Source: Acidobacteriota bacterium (GTDB lineage Bacteria > Acidobacteriota > Terriglobia > Terriglobales > Acidobacteriaceae). From it: a stretch of DNA of 5,000 nucleotides. A model generated the notes under the pieces. That model searched no databases and was not told the origin of the DNA. It saw only the letters and a program-made list of their open reading frames with translations. Both the position numbers and the translations under genes were made by a program. This document shows positions 1-5,000 of the stretch, one piece after another. The stretch is from positions 1-5,000 of the forward strand of contig QIAK01000360.1 in assembly GCA_003225515.1 (NCBI GenBank). Direction: 5' to 3'. The number at the start of each line of letters is the position of its first letter. Position 1 is the first letter of the stretch.

Positions 1-254
1 AGTTGTCGCCCAATCGCGGAAATTCGGAGGACGATGGAGGTCTCCGGTGTTTCGCCTTTGTGAATCAACATTTGGTGCGCAGCCTCGGGGAGATGTTTCC
101 CGAAATCGTTCTCGCCCTTGCCCAGAAACATTTCGATCAGTGCCTGGCGGGCGGATTGCGGAGGAGGCGGCGCGGCGGTCTGGGCCAGGGTCTGGACGGT
201 AAACGAGATGCCGCCTGCGACCATTAATAGCGAAGCCAGCCAGATCTGCCTCAT
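1..254 (-). CDS. Small secreted/periplasmic hypothetical protein, N-terminal part (truncated by window edge)
   Basis: This is the start of a minus-strand gene that runs off the left edge; 84 complete codons are open with no stop. The first residues, MRQIWLASLLMVAGGISF, have a positive charge followed by a hydrophobic stretch. A T-L-A motif at residues 22-24 before Q25 suggests a Sec signal peptide cleaved near residue 24, so the product is probably exported. A proline-rich linker (about 29-33) follows, then an apparently helical, charged segment (about 35-65). I do not recognise the family. Two in-frame ATGs are possible, at 260 and 254. I chose 254 because an AGGAGG motif at 261-266 lies 6 bases upstream, whereas it would abut the ATG at 260 with no spacing. 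The gene is divergent from the dehydrogenase at 417. Exported location is inferred; function is unknown. Confidence 0.72.
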   Translation of the reverse strand, partial: MRQIWLASLLMVAGGISFTVQTLAQTAAPPPPQSARQALIEMFLGKGENDFGKHLPEAAHQMLIHKGETPETSIVLRISAIGRQ

Positions 255-260
255 CTTCAT

Positions 261-266
261 CCTCCT
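261..266 (-). promoter_or_regulatory. Strong Shine-Dalgarno that decides the start of the left-edge gene
   Basis: On the minus strand this reads AGGAGG, a near-perfect Shine-Dalgarno sequence. It sits 6 bases before the ATG at 254 and directly against the ATG at 260, so it favours the downstream start (MRQIW...). Confidence 0.65.
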
Positions 267-294
267 GAAACTTCACTTCTCGCATCGAATTTAC

Positions 295-300
295 ATATTA
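295..300 (-). promoter_or_regulatory. Possible -10 element for the left-edge secreted protein gene
   Basis: The minus strand reads TG directly followed by TAATAT, an AT-rich patch in otherwise GC-rich DNA, about 40 bases before the predicted start at 254. No good -35 is visible at 16-18 bp spacing. This is a candidate only. Confidence 0.22.
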
Positions 301-315
301 CAGTTGTGAAGACTC

Positions 316-344
316 CGAAAGCCGCGACGAAGTTCGTGCTTTCG
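316..344. repeat. Imperfect 29-bp dyad (12 paired positions, 4-base bulge) in the divergent intergenic region
   Basis: The left arm is CGAAAGC (316-322), then unpaired CGCG (323-326), then ACGAA (327-331). The centre is a single G (332). The right arm is TTCGTGCTTTCG (333-344). The reverse complement of the right arm is CGAAAGCACGAA, matching the left arm at 12 of 12 positions once the CGCG bulge is removed. No T-run follows on either strand, so it does not look like an intrinsic terminator. It lies between two divergently transcribed genes and could be an operator or a cruciform/hairpin element. The symmetry is seen directly; the role is inferred. Confidence 0.5.
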
Positions 345-397
345 TAGAACGCGCCAGGTGGGAATTCTTGCTCATTTCCTCTTGCCACGCGGTTCTG

Positions 398-406
398 TGG
401 TTAAAT
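398..406 (+). promoter_or_regulatory. Possible extended -10 promoter immediately upstream of the dehydrogenase (leaderless?)
   Basis: TGgTTAAAT fits an extended -10 (TGn plus TTAAAT, four of six matches to TATAAT). No -35 sits at normal spacing. Transcription would begin around 413, only a few bases before the ATG at 417. No Shine-Dalgarno precedes that ATG (the bases are CTCACACCC), so a leaderless or near-leaderless mRNA is possible. Confidence 0.27.
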
Positions 407-416
407 TCTCACACCC

Positions 417-827
417 ATGAAACTGCTGATCGTTGTGCATCACCGTCTCGATTTGTGGAATGTCCCGTCGTGGTTTGGAGAGCGGCTGGCGCGGGAGTTT
501 CCGCAACTGCAGATCACACTGCGCGATAGTTATGACGGTGTCGAAGACCATCTGCGCAATGCGGAAATCATCTACACGATCTCCCTGCGGCCGGAGCAGT
601 TCGCAGCGGCGCGAAACCTGCGCTGGATCCAAGCCCCAACCGCGGCGGTTCATCAATTTCTCTTCCCGGAATTGGTGAAGAGCGACGTCGTGCTCACGAA
701 CTCGCGAGAGGTGCATGGCCCGGTGGTGGCCGAACACGTAATGGCATTGATCTTCGCGCTGGCGAAGAAGATTCCGCAGGCGGCGCTACTCCGAAAGGGT
801 GTGGGGGCAGGAGAGAATGTGGAATGA
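417..827 (+). pseudogene. D-2-hydroxyacid dehydrogenase, N-terminal fragment (substrate-binding domain) of a frameshifted gene
   Basis: This is the first part of an NAD(P)-dependent D-2-hydroxyacid dehydrogenase (glycerate, phosphoglycerate and lactate dehydrogenase superfamily), which interconverts 2-keto acids and D-2-hydroxy acids in the cytoplasm. It opens with MKLLIVVHH, a typical first beta strand of the N-terminal flavodoxin-like substrate domain. It continues through LRWIQAPTAAVHQF (about 68-81) and the conserved helix around VVAEHVMALIFALAKKIPQA (about 103-122), which leads into the NAD-binding domain. True family sequence stops near residues 126-127 (codons 792-797). The last nine residues, GVGAGENVE, are out of frame and end at TGA 825-827. 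The following domain continues in the +1 frame from 799. Together the two parts encode about 326 residues, the usual length of the family. On its own this fragment lacks the Rossmann fold and every catalytic residue, so it should be inactive. Confidence 0.8.
792..799 (+). other. Frameshift point joining the two dehydrogenase fragments
   Basis: Frame 0 reads CGA AAG (792-797) and then runs out of family sequence. The family resumes in the frame starting GTG TGG GGG at 799 (VWGQERMW). Removing one base or adding two in the stretch AAAGGGTG restores one continuous reading frame. The junction carries short runs, AAAGGG and then GGGGG at 803-807, which are error-prone in sequencing. Restored by removing one base, the linker reads LLRKVWGQ. 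From memory the equivalent linker in relatives is a residue or two longer, which would favour loss of two bases over gain of one; this is not checked. Confidence 0.72.
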
Positions 828-1398
828 GGGAGTGCCTCCGCGGGAAATTGCTGGTGCGGTCCTCGGATTAATCGGAGTGGGGAGTATTGGGCGGCGCGTG
901 GCGCAAATGGCTTCGTCCCTCGGCATGCGCGTGATCGCGGTGCGCGAGAACGTAGAAAAGCGAAGGCCAGAGGGGGTTGAGGCTGTGCTCCCTCCATCGG
1001 GCATTGACGAAATGCTGAGCCAATCCGATTACGTCGTCGTGGCGGCGCCGCTGATCGCTTCCACTGAACGACTGATCAACTCCGCGCGACTGGCCGTGAT
1101 GAAGCCCAGCGCCTGCCTGATCAATGTAGGACGCGGCACGCAGGTGGACGAGGCAGCGCTGGTCCAAGCTCTTCGTACGCGACGCATTGCCGGGGCCGCG
1201 CTCGACGTCTTCGAGCGCGAACCACTGCCGGCAGATTCTCCCCTGTGGATCGTTGAGAACCTGCTGATTACGCCACATACCGCGGGCCTCACGGATAAGC
1301 TCTGGCCTCGGCACTATGAACTGTTCGCTGACAATCTTCGCCGGTATGTGGCTGGACAGCCATTGTTGTTTGTAGTCGACAAGCAGAAGGGATATTGA
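799..1398 (+). pseudogene. D-2-hydroxyacid dehydrogenase, C-terminal fragment (NAD(P)-binding catalytic domain)
   Basis: This is the second part of the broken dehydrogenase, numbered here from the GTG at 799. It carries the Rossmann dinucleotide motif GVGSIG (26-31). After the second beta strand (RVIAV) comes Arg49 where NAD-specific enzymes usually have Asp or Glu, so NADP(H) use is possible. The catalytic triad is intact: Arg112 in INVGRG, Glu141 in LDVFEREP and His160 in ITPHTAG. The Asp-rich and Pro-rich context around 136-144 is also typical. The subgroup resembles the glyoxylate/hydroxypyruvate reductase-like proteins, but the exact substrate cannot be told. Translation could start at the in-frame GTG at 799, but the product would lack the substrate domain, and no clear ribosome binding site precedes it. 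The preserved catalytic residues argue that the break is recent or a sequence error. Confidence 0.8.
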
Positions 1399-1411
1399 GT
1401 GTCCCGCTTCG

Positions 1412-1420
1412 TGCTACAGT
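1412..1420 (+). promoter_or_regulatory. Candidate extended -10 promoter for the histidine kinase gene
   Basis: TGcTACAGT matches an extended -10 (TGn plus TACAGT, four of six to TATAAT), just after the dehydrogenase stop. A TTGAGT at 1395-1400 could be a -35, but the 14-bp gap is short. Transcription would start near 1427 and give a leader of about 110 bases to the preferred ATG at 1537. Confidence 0.3.
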
Positions 1421-1450
1421 TTTCCTGAGAATTGCGGTTGAGCATTCTTG

Positions 1451-1499
1451 GCCGCGGCTTTTCGATTGTGCCGGCACGCCGGCTGGAGTGCCGGGCGCC
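1451..1499. repeat. Cluster of GC-rich palindromes in the kinase leader
   Basis: Perfect palindromes GCCGCGGC (1451-1458), GTGCCGGCAC (1468-1477), GCCGGC (1478-1483) and GGCGCC (1494-1499) lie within 49 bp. GTGCCGG also occurs twice as a direct repeat, at 1468-1474 and 1488-1494, exactly 20 bp apart (about two helical turns). The stretch lies upstream of the preferred kinase start. It could be a paired-site operator or a structured leader, or simply GC-rich sequence. The repeats are seen; a role is not shown. Confidence 0.35.
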
Positions 1500-1536
1500 A
1501 CACAGCGATTCTCACCCGAAGGTTAGCGCCGAACTC

Positions 1537-2889
1537 ATGGAACAGCGTCTCATCCTTATCAACCTGCTGGTGAAGCTGGGCGTAGCTGCGGCTGTGTCGA
1601 GCAGCCTGGTGCGGTCTAAGGAATTCAAGCTGCTGTTATTTCGCGAGGAGCGGAGTTTTCGGCAGAAGATTTATTTGGTGCTGTGGTTTGGCCTGCCAAT
1701 CATGATCGGCGTTTGGATACGGATCTCGCAGAATCATTTTTTGGCCGGAGATCTGAGCTTTGAAACCACCATTCTTTTGGGAATGGTGGCCGGGCGCTGG
1801 GCAGGCTCGCTGGGAGGGGTGCTGATGGCCTTTCCGGCCATGCTGCACGGCGATTGGGCGACGCTGCCATTCCTTCTGCTCTGCGGCTTTATCTCGGGCC
1901 AGTTTCGCACCATGGCGCTCGATAAAGACGACATCTGGTCGTTCACGCCATTTATCGACCAGAGTATTTTTCGGCTGATTCGCCGTAATCTGCCCCGGCC
2001 GCGGCTTTTCGACTGGCAGATCATTTTTTTTATGACGGTGATCGGGCTGCGCTTCGTGCAAACCGAACTGGTAACGTATTTTCCGCATTCCGTCTTTGCG
2101 CTGGAGAGTCCCGATAACTGGTGGGTGGAGAGCGCGATCTACGCCGCCTCGGTGATGGCGATCGGAATCGAGCTGAAGATTTTCAATAGCGTCCGCATCC
2201 AAATCAAGCTGGAAGAGCAGGAGCGGCTTCTGCTGCACGCCCGCATGGAGGCGCTGCAGAACCAGATCAATCCGCACTTCCTTTTTAATACGTTGAACTC
2301 AATCTCGTCGCTGGTGCGCTTCGACCCGGATATGGCACGCGACGTAATCTCGAAACTAGCGACGATCCTGCGGCGCTTGCTCAATAGCAGCGAGGCATTC
2401 GCGCCGCTGCGGGATGAATTCGAATTCATCGACAATTATCTCGACATCGAGGTCGTGCGCTTTGGACGCGACAAGTTGAGGGTGGTCAAGCAACTCGATC
2501 CAGCCTCGCTCGATGTCGTGGTTCCCAGCATGCTGCTGCAGCCGCTGGTTGAAAATTCGATCAAGCATGGTCTGGGACCGAAGATCGAAGGCGGCAGCAT
2601 TTATCTGCGCAGCCGTGTCGCTAACTCCCGCCTGATTATTGAAGTCGAGGACGACGGCGTCGGGATGGGCGGGGCTAAGCTGGAAGAAAGCAGCAGTTGG
2701 GCAGGGATGGGCATCGGCATGGCGAACATTTCCGAGCGGCTGCAGGTGCTTTATGGTGATACGGCGCGGATGACGATTGATAGCCAGGAAGGCAAGGGAA
2801 CTCTGATTCGCATTCGTCTGCCGCTGGTCGAAGCAGCCAGTTCAGTGCCCGAAGGATTTTACGCGGAGCGCTCCAGCACGCGCCGGTAG
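1537..2889 (+). CDS. LytS/YpdA-type membrane sensor histidine kinase
   Basis: This is a sensor kinase of the LytS/His_kinase (PF06580) class: it autophosphorylates on His and passes the phosphate to a response regulator, usually of the LytTR type. The N-terminal half has about six hydrophobic segments (roughly 5-24, 45-62, 76-98, 108-123, 161-181, 197-214). The segment GMVAGRWAGSLGGVLMAFP resembles the LytS 5TM receptor region. A short charged helix (217-242) leads to the phosphoacceptor motif NQINPHFLFN with His247. The ATP-binding domain has the N box LVENSIKHG (Glu339-Asn340), the G1 box DGVGM (373-377) and the G2 motif GMGIG (390-394) with Asn397. All key residues are present, giving 450 residues. 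A TTG at 1432 would add 35 residues of low-complexity, Arg/Pro-rich sequence. I prefer ATG 1537 because it begins right at the first membrane segment, although only a weak GAAGG lies 14 bases upstream. No response regulator is adjacent; the downstream neighbour is convergent. Confidence 0.88.
   Translation: MEQRLILINLLVKLGVAAAVSSSLVRSKEFKLLLFREERSFRQKIYLVLWFGLPIMIGVWIRISQNHFLAGDLSFETTILLGMVAGRWAGSLGGVLMAFPAMLHGDWATLPFLLLCGFISGQFRTMALDKDDIWSFTPFIDQSIFRLIRRNLPRPRLFDWQIIFFMTVIGLRFVQTELVTYFPHSVFALESPDNWWVESAIYAASVMAIGIELKIFNSVRIQIKLEEQERLLLHARMEALQNQINPHFLFNTLNSISSLVRFDPDMARDVISKLATILRRLLNSSEAFAPLRDEFEFIDNYLDIEVVRFGRDKLRVVKQLDPASLDVVVPSMLLQPLVENSIKHGLGPKIEGGSIYLRSRVANSRLIIEVEDDGVGMGGAKLEESSSWAGMGIGMANISERLQVLYGDTARMTIDSQEGKGTLIRIRLPLVEAASSVPEGFYAERSSTRR
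2859..2889. other. 31-bp tail-to-tail overlap of kinase and bshA coding sequences
   Basis: The kinase stop TAG is at 2887-2889 on the plus strand. The bshA stop TAA is at 2859-2861 on the minus strand. The last ten or so kinase codons are thus antisense to the codons for the bshA C-terminus (RVLERSA). There is no intergenic space for a terminator between the genes. Confidence 0.8.
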
Positions 2890-4004
2890 AAATCCTCGTA
2901 CTGCTTTACGATTTTGGTTGAGCAGAAACGTTCCATGGCCGCCGCCCGCGCCCGCTTTCCCATATCCCGCAGACTTTGCTCATTGCTGAGTAGTTCAATG
3001 GCGTAACGCGCCATCGTTTCGACATCGCCCACGTCGGCGAGATAGCCGGTATTGCCGTGGTCGATGACTTCCGGGACGCCGCCTGCACGTGTAGAAATCG
3101 GAACTACCTCGCACGCCATCGCCTCCAATGCCGCCAATCCGAATGATTCCAGCTCACTCGGAATTAGCATGATGTCCGCAATCGAAAGCTTCTCTTCAAT
3201 CTGATCCTGCTTGCCGAGAAACAGTACATCGTCGTGAATGCCTTTCTGCACCGAAAGCCATTCGGCAACGGAGCGGTCGGGGCCGTCTCCGATCAGCAGC
3301 AACTTCGAGGGAATCGTTTTGTGGACGCGGTCGAAAATTTCAATCACGTCGGTCAGACGTTTGACCGGGCGAAAGTTCGAGAGGTGCACCAGGACGCGCT
3401 CTCCATGGGGCGCATACTCCGCCCGTATTTTCGCGAAGGTGTCGGGATTGCGGCGATACACATCGCAATTCACCGAGTTGTAAATCACTTCGATGCTGTT
3501 CTTCACGTCGAAGACGCGTTGCGTACGGTCTTTCAGGTAATTCGAAATTGCGGTGACTCCGTCGCTCTGCTGAATCGAGTAGCGCGTAATCGGCAGGTAG
3601 GAACGGTCGAGGCCAACCAGAGTGATGTCAGTGCCGTGAAGCGTGGTGACAAAGGGAAGGCGGCGTCCACGAGGGCCGTCCGCCAGCATCTGCCGCGCGA
3701 GCAGGGCGCTCACCGAATGCGGGATGGCGTAGTGCACGTGCAGCAGATCGAGATCGTACAGTTGGGCGACCTCCGCCATGCGCGTGGCCAACGCGAGATC
3801 GTAAGGTGGATAGTCAAACAGCGGATAACGCGAGACTTCCACTTCATGATAATGGATGTTCGGTTCTTCGCCGCGCAAGCGAATGGGCTGCGCGTATGAG
3901 ATGAAATGAATCTCGTGCCCGCGCTGCGCCAGTTCCAGTCCGAGTTCCGTGGCGACAACACCACTACCACCGTACGTCGGATAACAGGTGATTCCGATCT
4001 TCAT
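2859..4004 (-). CDS. bshA: N-acetyl-alpha-D-glucosaminyl L-malate synthase BshA (GT4 glycosyltransferase)
   Basis: BshA transfers GlcNAc from UDP-GlcNAc to the hydroxyl of L-malate in the cytoplasm, giving GlcNAc-malate, the first step of bacillithiol synthesis; BshB then deacetylates it and BshC adds cysteine. The protein is 381 residues, the usual size. It starts MKIGITCYPTYGGSGVVATE, with the glycine loop GGSG at 12-15. Other family marks are HVHYAIPHS (89-97), TLHGTD (121-126), the diphosphate-binding SNFRPVKR (209-216, Arg212 and Lys215), IGDGPD (238-243) and the GT4 EX7E motif ESFGLAALE (Glu286 and Glu294), followed by RAGGVPEVI. An ATG at 4037 would add 11 residues (MTGTREGGLSH) not expected in the family and lacks a ribosome binding site. 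The chosen ATG at 4004 has AGAAGGCGG about 10 bases upstream. The 3' end overlaps the convergent kinase gene by 31 bp. bshB and bshC are not in the window. A related GT4 enzyme is the main alternative, but the N-terminal signature fits BshA well. Confidence 0.92.
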   Translation of the reverse strand: MKIGITCYPTYGGSGVVATELGLELAQRGHEIHFISYAQPIRLRGEEPNIHYHEVEVSRYPLFDYPPYDLALATRMAEVAQLYDLDLLHVHYAIPHSVSALLARQMLADGPRGRRLPFVTTLHGTDITLVGLDRSYLPITRYSIQQSDGVTAISNYLKDRTQRVFDVKNSIEVIYNSVNCDVYRRNPDTFAKIRAEYAPHGERVLVHLSNFRPVKRLTDVIEIFDRVHKTIPSKLLLIGDGPDRSVAEWLSVQKGIHDDVLFLGKQDQIEEKLSIADIMLIPSELESFGLAALEAMACEVVPISTRAGGVPEVIDHGNTGYLADVGDVETMARYAIELLSNEQSLRDMGKRARAAAMERFCSTKIVKQYEDFYRRVLERSA

Positions 4005-4066
4005 GTGCGAGAGGCCGCCTTCTCGTGTACCTGTCATTCGATGGCCGGAATGCGCAGTAGATGCAG

Positions 4067-4072
4067 ATTTTA
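4067..4072 (-). promoter_or_regulatory. Possible -10 element for bshA
   Basis: The minus strand reads TAAAAT, five of six matches to the -10 consensus, with GTG directly before it. It lies in the 105-bp gap between the PilZ gene and bshA, about 60 bases before the bshA start. No recognisable -35 is seen 17 bp upstream (CCCGCA). bshA could instead be read through from the PilZ gene, since no terminator hairpin is apparent in the gap. Confidence 0.27.
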
Positions 4073-4109
4073 CACGGGTGACTTGCGGTTGCGGGGGCGC
4101 GGGTAGACT

Positions 4110-4790
4110 TTACTCGCCGGTTTTGAGGCCGAGGGTGATTCCGGGGTCGAGTTTGTCGAGGTGAGCTTGAAAGCGCTTTTTGGAATCTTCGGTCATTCCG
4201 GTGAATTCGATACCCATCCCCACTCCGGGGTCGCGAGTGCGAACCACAGCTGAAGGGGTCAGATGCTCTTCTTCGATCCACAAATCCACGCGAAGCGCAG
4301 TCGCGACAGATAAGGGCATGACGGTCTCAACATAACAGCCATTCCCACTGATGTCGGTAGCGTTCACGCGCATCGGAGTATTCACGCGTTCGTCGCGAAG
4401 CTCGAGAGGATAAGAAACCTTGTGACGGGCGAATTTTCTGCGATTGTCCTGACGCTGCTGAGTGCGTTCCTCCGGCTTCATATCCGTGGGAAGAACGGCT
4501 GCCCATGGACAGTCCTGGTCGGCCACGAGCGTCACACCGACTTGAGTCTTCTTTAATGCTCCAGCATCGACCACCCAAACCACGCGGCAGCGCGCCTTCC
4601 TGGTTTCGTACTGCACCCCGATCACGTCGCCCACCTTCAACTCGGGCTCGATACCGAAGATACAAGCGCCGGTAGCGCTGATGTTCTGCGCCATGGCGTT
4701 CTGGAAGAACGGCTGGTTGTTACCACCCATGCCCCACACTCGGACCTTTAAGTCCAGAGTCGCACGCGGAGCTGACCCTTGGGCCGACAT
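4110..4790 (-). CDS. Tandem PilZ-domain protein (putative c-di-GMP effector)
   Basis: PilZ domains bind cyclic di-GMP and alter motility, polysaccharide export or transcription. This 226-residue soluble protein has two PilZ-like halves. The C-terminal half (about 115-200) carries both hallmarks: RKFAR (Arg118 and Arg122, the RxxxR motif) and DISGNG (146-151, the D/NxSxxG motif), ending in MGIEF (192-196). The N-terminal half (about 8-90) has NISATG (36-41) and a matching VGVTLV end, but no RxxxR, only RATLD near residues 9-13; it may be structural or dimerising. There is no signal peptide or membrane segment. The start at 4790 (MSAQGSAPRA) has GGGAGGA at 4801-4807, 10 bases upstream. An ATG at 4850 would add 20 Cys/Phe-rich residues across this ribosome binding site and is less likely. 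It lies 105 bp upstream of bshA on the same strand. Ligand binding is inferred from motifs; the target process is unknown. Confidence 0.85.
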   Translation of the reverse strand: MSAQGSAPRATLDLKVRVWGMGGNNQPFFQNAMAQNISATGACIFGIEPELKVGDVIGVQYETRKARCRVVWVVDAGALKKTQVGVTLVADQDCPWAAVLPTDMKPEERTQQRQDNRRKFARHKVSYPLELRDERVNTPMRVNATDISGNGCYVETVMPLSVATALRVDLWIEEEHLTPSAVVRTRDPGVGMGIEFTGMTEDSKKRFQAHLDKLDPGITLGLKTGE

Positions 4791-4800
4791 GAGCGAAAAG

Positions 4801-4807
4801 TCCTCCC
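4801..4807 (-). promoter_or_regulatory. Shine-Dalgarno supporting the PilZ gene start at 4790
   Basis: The minus strand reads GGGAGGA, a strong Shine-Dalgarno, ending 10 bases before ATG 4790. The competing in-frame ATG at 4850 has no comparable site and would place this motif inside the coding region. Confidence 0.6.
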
Positions 4808-4845
4808 GGTCACAAAAACCTAAAGTAAAGGATGATCTGCAAAAT

Positions 4846-4851
4846 ATCATA
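4846..4851 (-). promoter_or_regulatory. Candidate -10 element for the PilZ gene
   Basis: The minus strand reads TATGAT (five of six to consensus) within an AT-rich patch, about 55 bases before the start at 4790. TTCCAA at 4867-4872 is a poor -35 at 15 bp spacing; with an alternative -10, GATATT at 4843-4848, the spacing is 18 bp. This is a weak candidate, but it is the most promoter-like stretch in this gap. Confidence 0.28.
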
Positions 4852-4909
4852 CTCCCGCAGTGCAGGTTGGAAGATTACGAGAGTACCTTAAGCCTCGGGG
4901 TCGCACCTG

Positions 4910-5000
4910 CTAAGTACTGGTTACTTTCGGAATCACAAATGCGTTCTGGTCGCTGGCCGGGACAGATTTGTCGGTCAGGTCACGATAGGAGATCAGCTGG
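4910..5000 (-). CDS. C-terminal end of an unidentified protein (truncated by window edge)
   Basis: Reading leftward from the right edge, one minus-strand frame gives 29 codons ending in TAG at 4910-4912: it begins QLISYRDLTDKSVPAS and ends NAFVIPKVTST. The composition looks like real coding sequence (mixed polar and hydrophobic residues, no Arg/Ser/Cys bias as in shadow frames). The end is also well placed, 119 bp before the same-strand PilZ gene. I do not recognise the family from this tail. The gap to the PilZ gene holds no clear terminator. A chance open frame of this length is possible. Confidence 0.5.
   Translation of the reverse strand, partial: QLISYRDLTDKSVPASDQNAFVIPKVTST

Noticed and set aside
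3..227. Plus-strand open frame at the left edge
   Set aside because: The minus strand in the same place gives a protein with a signal peptide and a strong ribosome binding site; the plus frame is Arg/Gly-rich with no such support.
799..827. Programmed ribosomal frameshift in the dehydrogenase
   Set aside because: No classical slippery heptamer or clear downstream stimulatory structure is visible, and this enzyme family is not known for recoding; mutation or sequence error is simpler.
868..1314. Minus-strand open frame opposite the dehydrogenase C-terminal domain
   Set aside because: The plus strand encodes an intact Rossmann domain with catalytic residues; the opposite frame has no family features.
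1636..2277. Long minus-strand open frame (213 codons) across the kinase membrane region
   Set aside because: It lies opposite the kinase coding sequence and its translation is rich in His, Gln, Pro and Lys without motifs, typical of a shadow frame.
3234..3899. Long plus-strand open frame (221 codons) across the bshA region
   Set aside because: It is antisense to bshA, whose protein matches the family along its whole length; the plus-strand translation has no recognisable motif and no ribosome binding site.
4835..4865. Sigma-54-type promoter (TTTTGCA motif) upstream of the PilZ gene
   Set aside because: No GG element is found at the required distance upstream of the TTGCA.
4862..4910. GCAGGT/ACCTGC inverted repeat after the right-edge gene as a terminator
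   Set aside because: The arms pair over only 6 bp with a 37-base loop and no T-run follows.

Overview
The window looks like ordinary chromosomal DNA from a moderately GC-rich soil bacterium. The best guess is an Acidobacteriota (Terriglobia/Koribacter-like) genome. This rests on the gene mix (a bacillithiol-type BshA glycosyltransferase, a LytS-like histidine kinase, a two-domain PilZ protein and a D-2-hydroxyacid dehydrogenase) and on general protein style; no search was run, so it is an inference.

Layout. The left edge (1-254, minus) holds the first 84 codons of a small secreted protein of unknown function. A divergent intergenic region (255-416) follows and contains a 29-bp dyad with 12 matching pairs. 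On the plus strand, 417-1398 encodes a D-2-hydroxyacid dehydrogenase broken by a frameshift near 792-799, so it appears as two overlapping fragments. A GC-rich leader (1399-1536) separates it from a membrane histidine kinase of the LytS/YpdA type (1537-2889, plus). The kinase ends tail-to-tail with bshA (2859-4004, minus), and the two coding sequences overlap by 31 bp. Upstream of bshA on the minus strand lies a gene for a tandem-PilZ protein (4110-4790). The right edge (4910-5000, minus) carries the last 29 codons of another gene reading the same way.

How the genes fit together. BshA makes the first intermediate of bacillithiol (GlcNAc-malate) from UDP-GlcNAc and L-malate. The other bsh genes are not in the window. 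The PilZ gene lies 105 bp upstream of bshA on the same strand and could be co-transcribed, but no functional link is shown. The histidine kinase has no response regulator beside it here. The dehydrogenase keeps all its catalytic residues, so either it was inactivated recently or the shift is an assembly error.

I found no mobile element, tRNA, rRNA, CRISPR array or convincing new multi-gene system. The points most worth checking are the frameshift, the dyad at 316-344, the overlapping kinase/bshA 3' ends, and the degenerate first PilZ domain.
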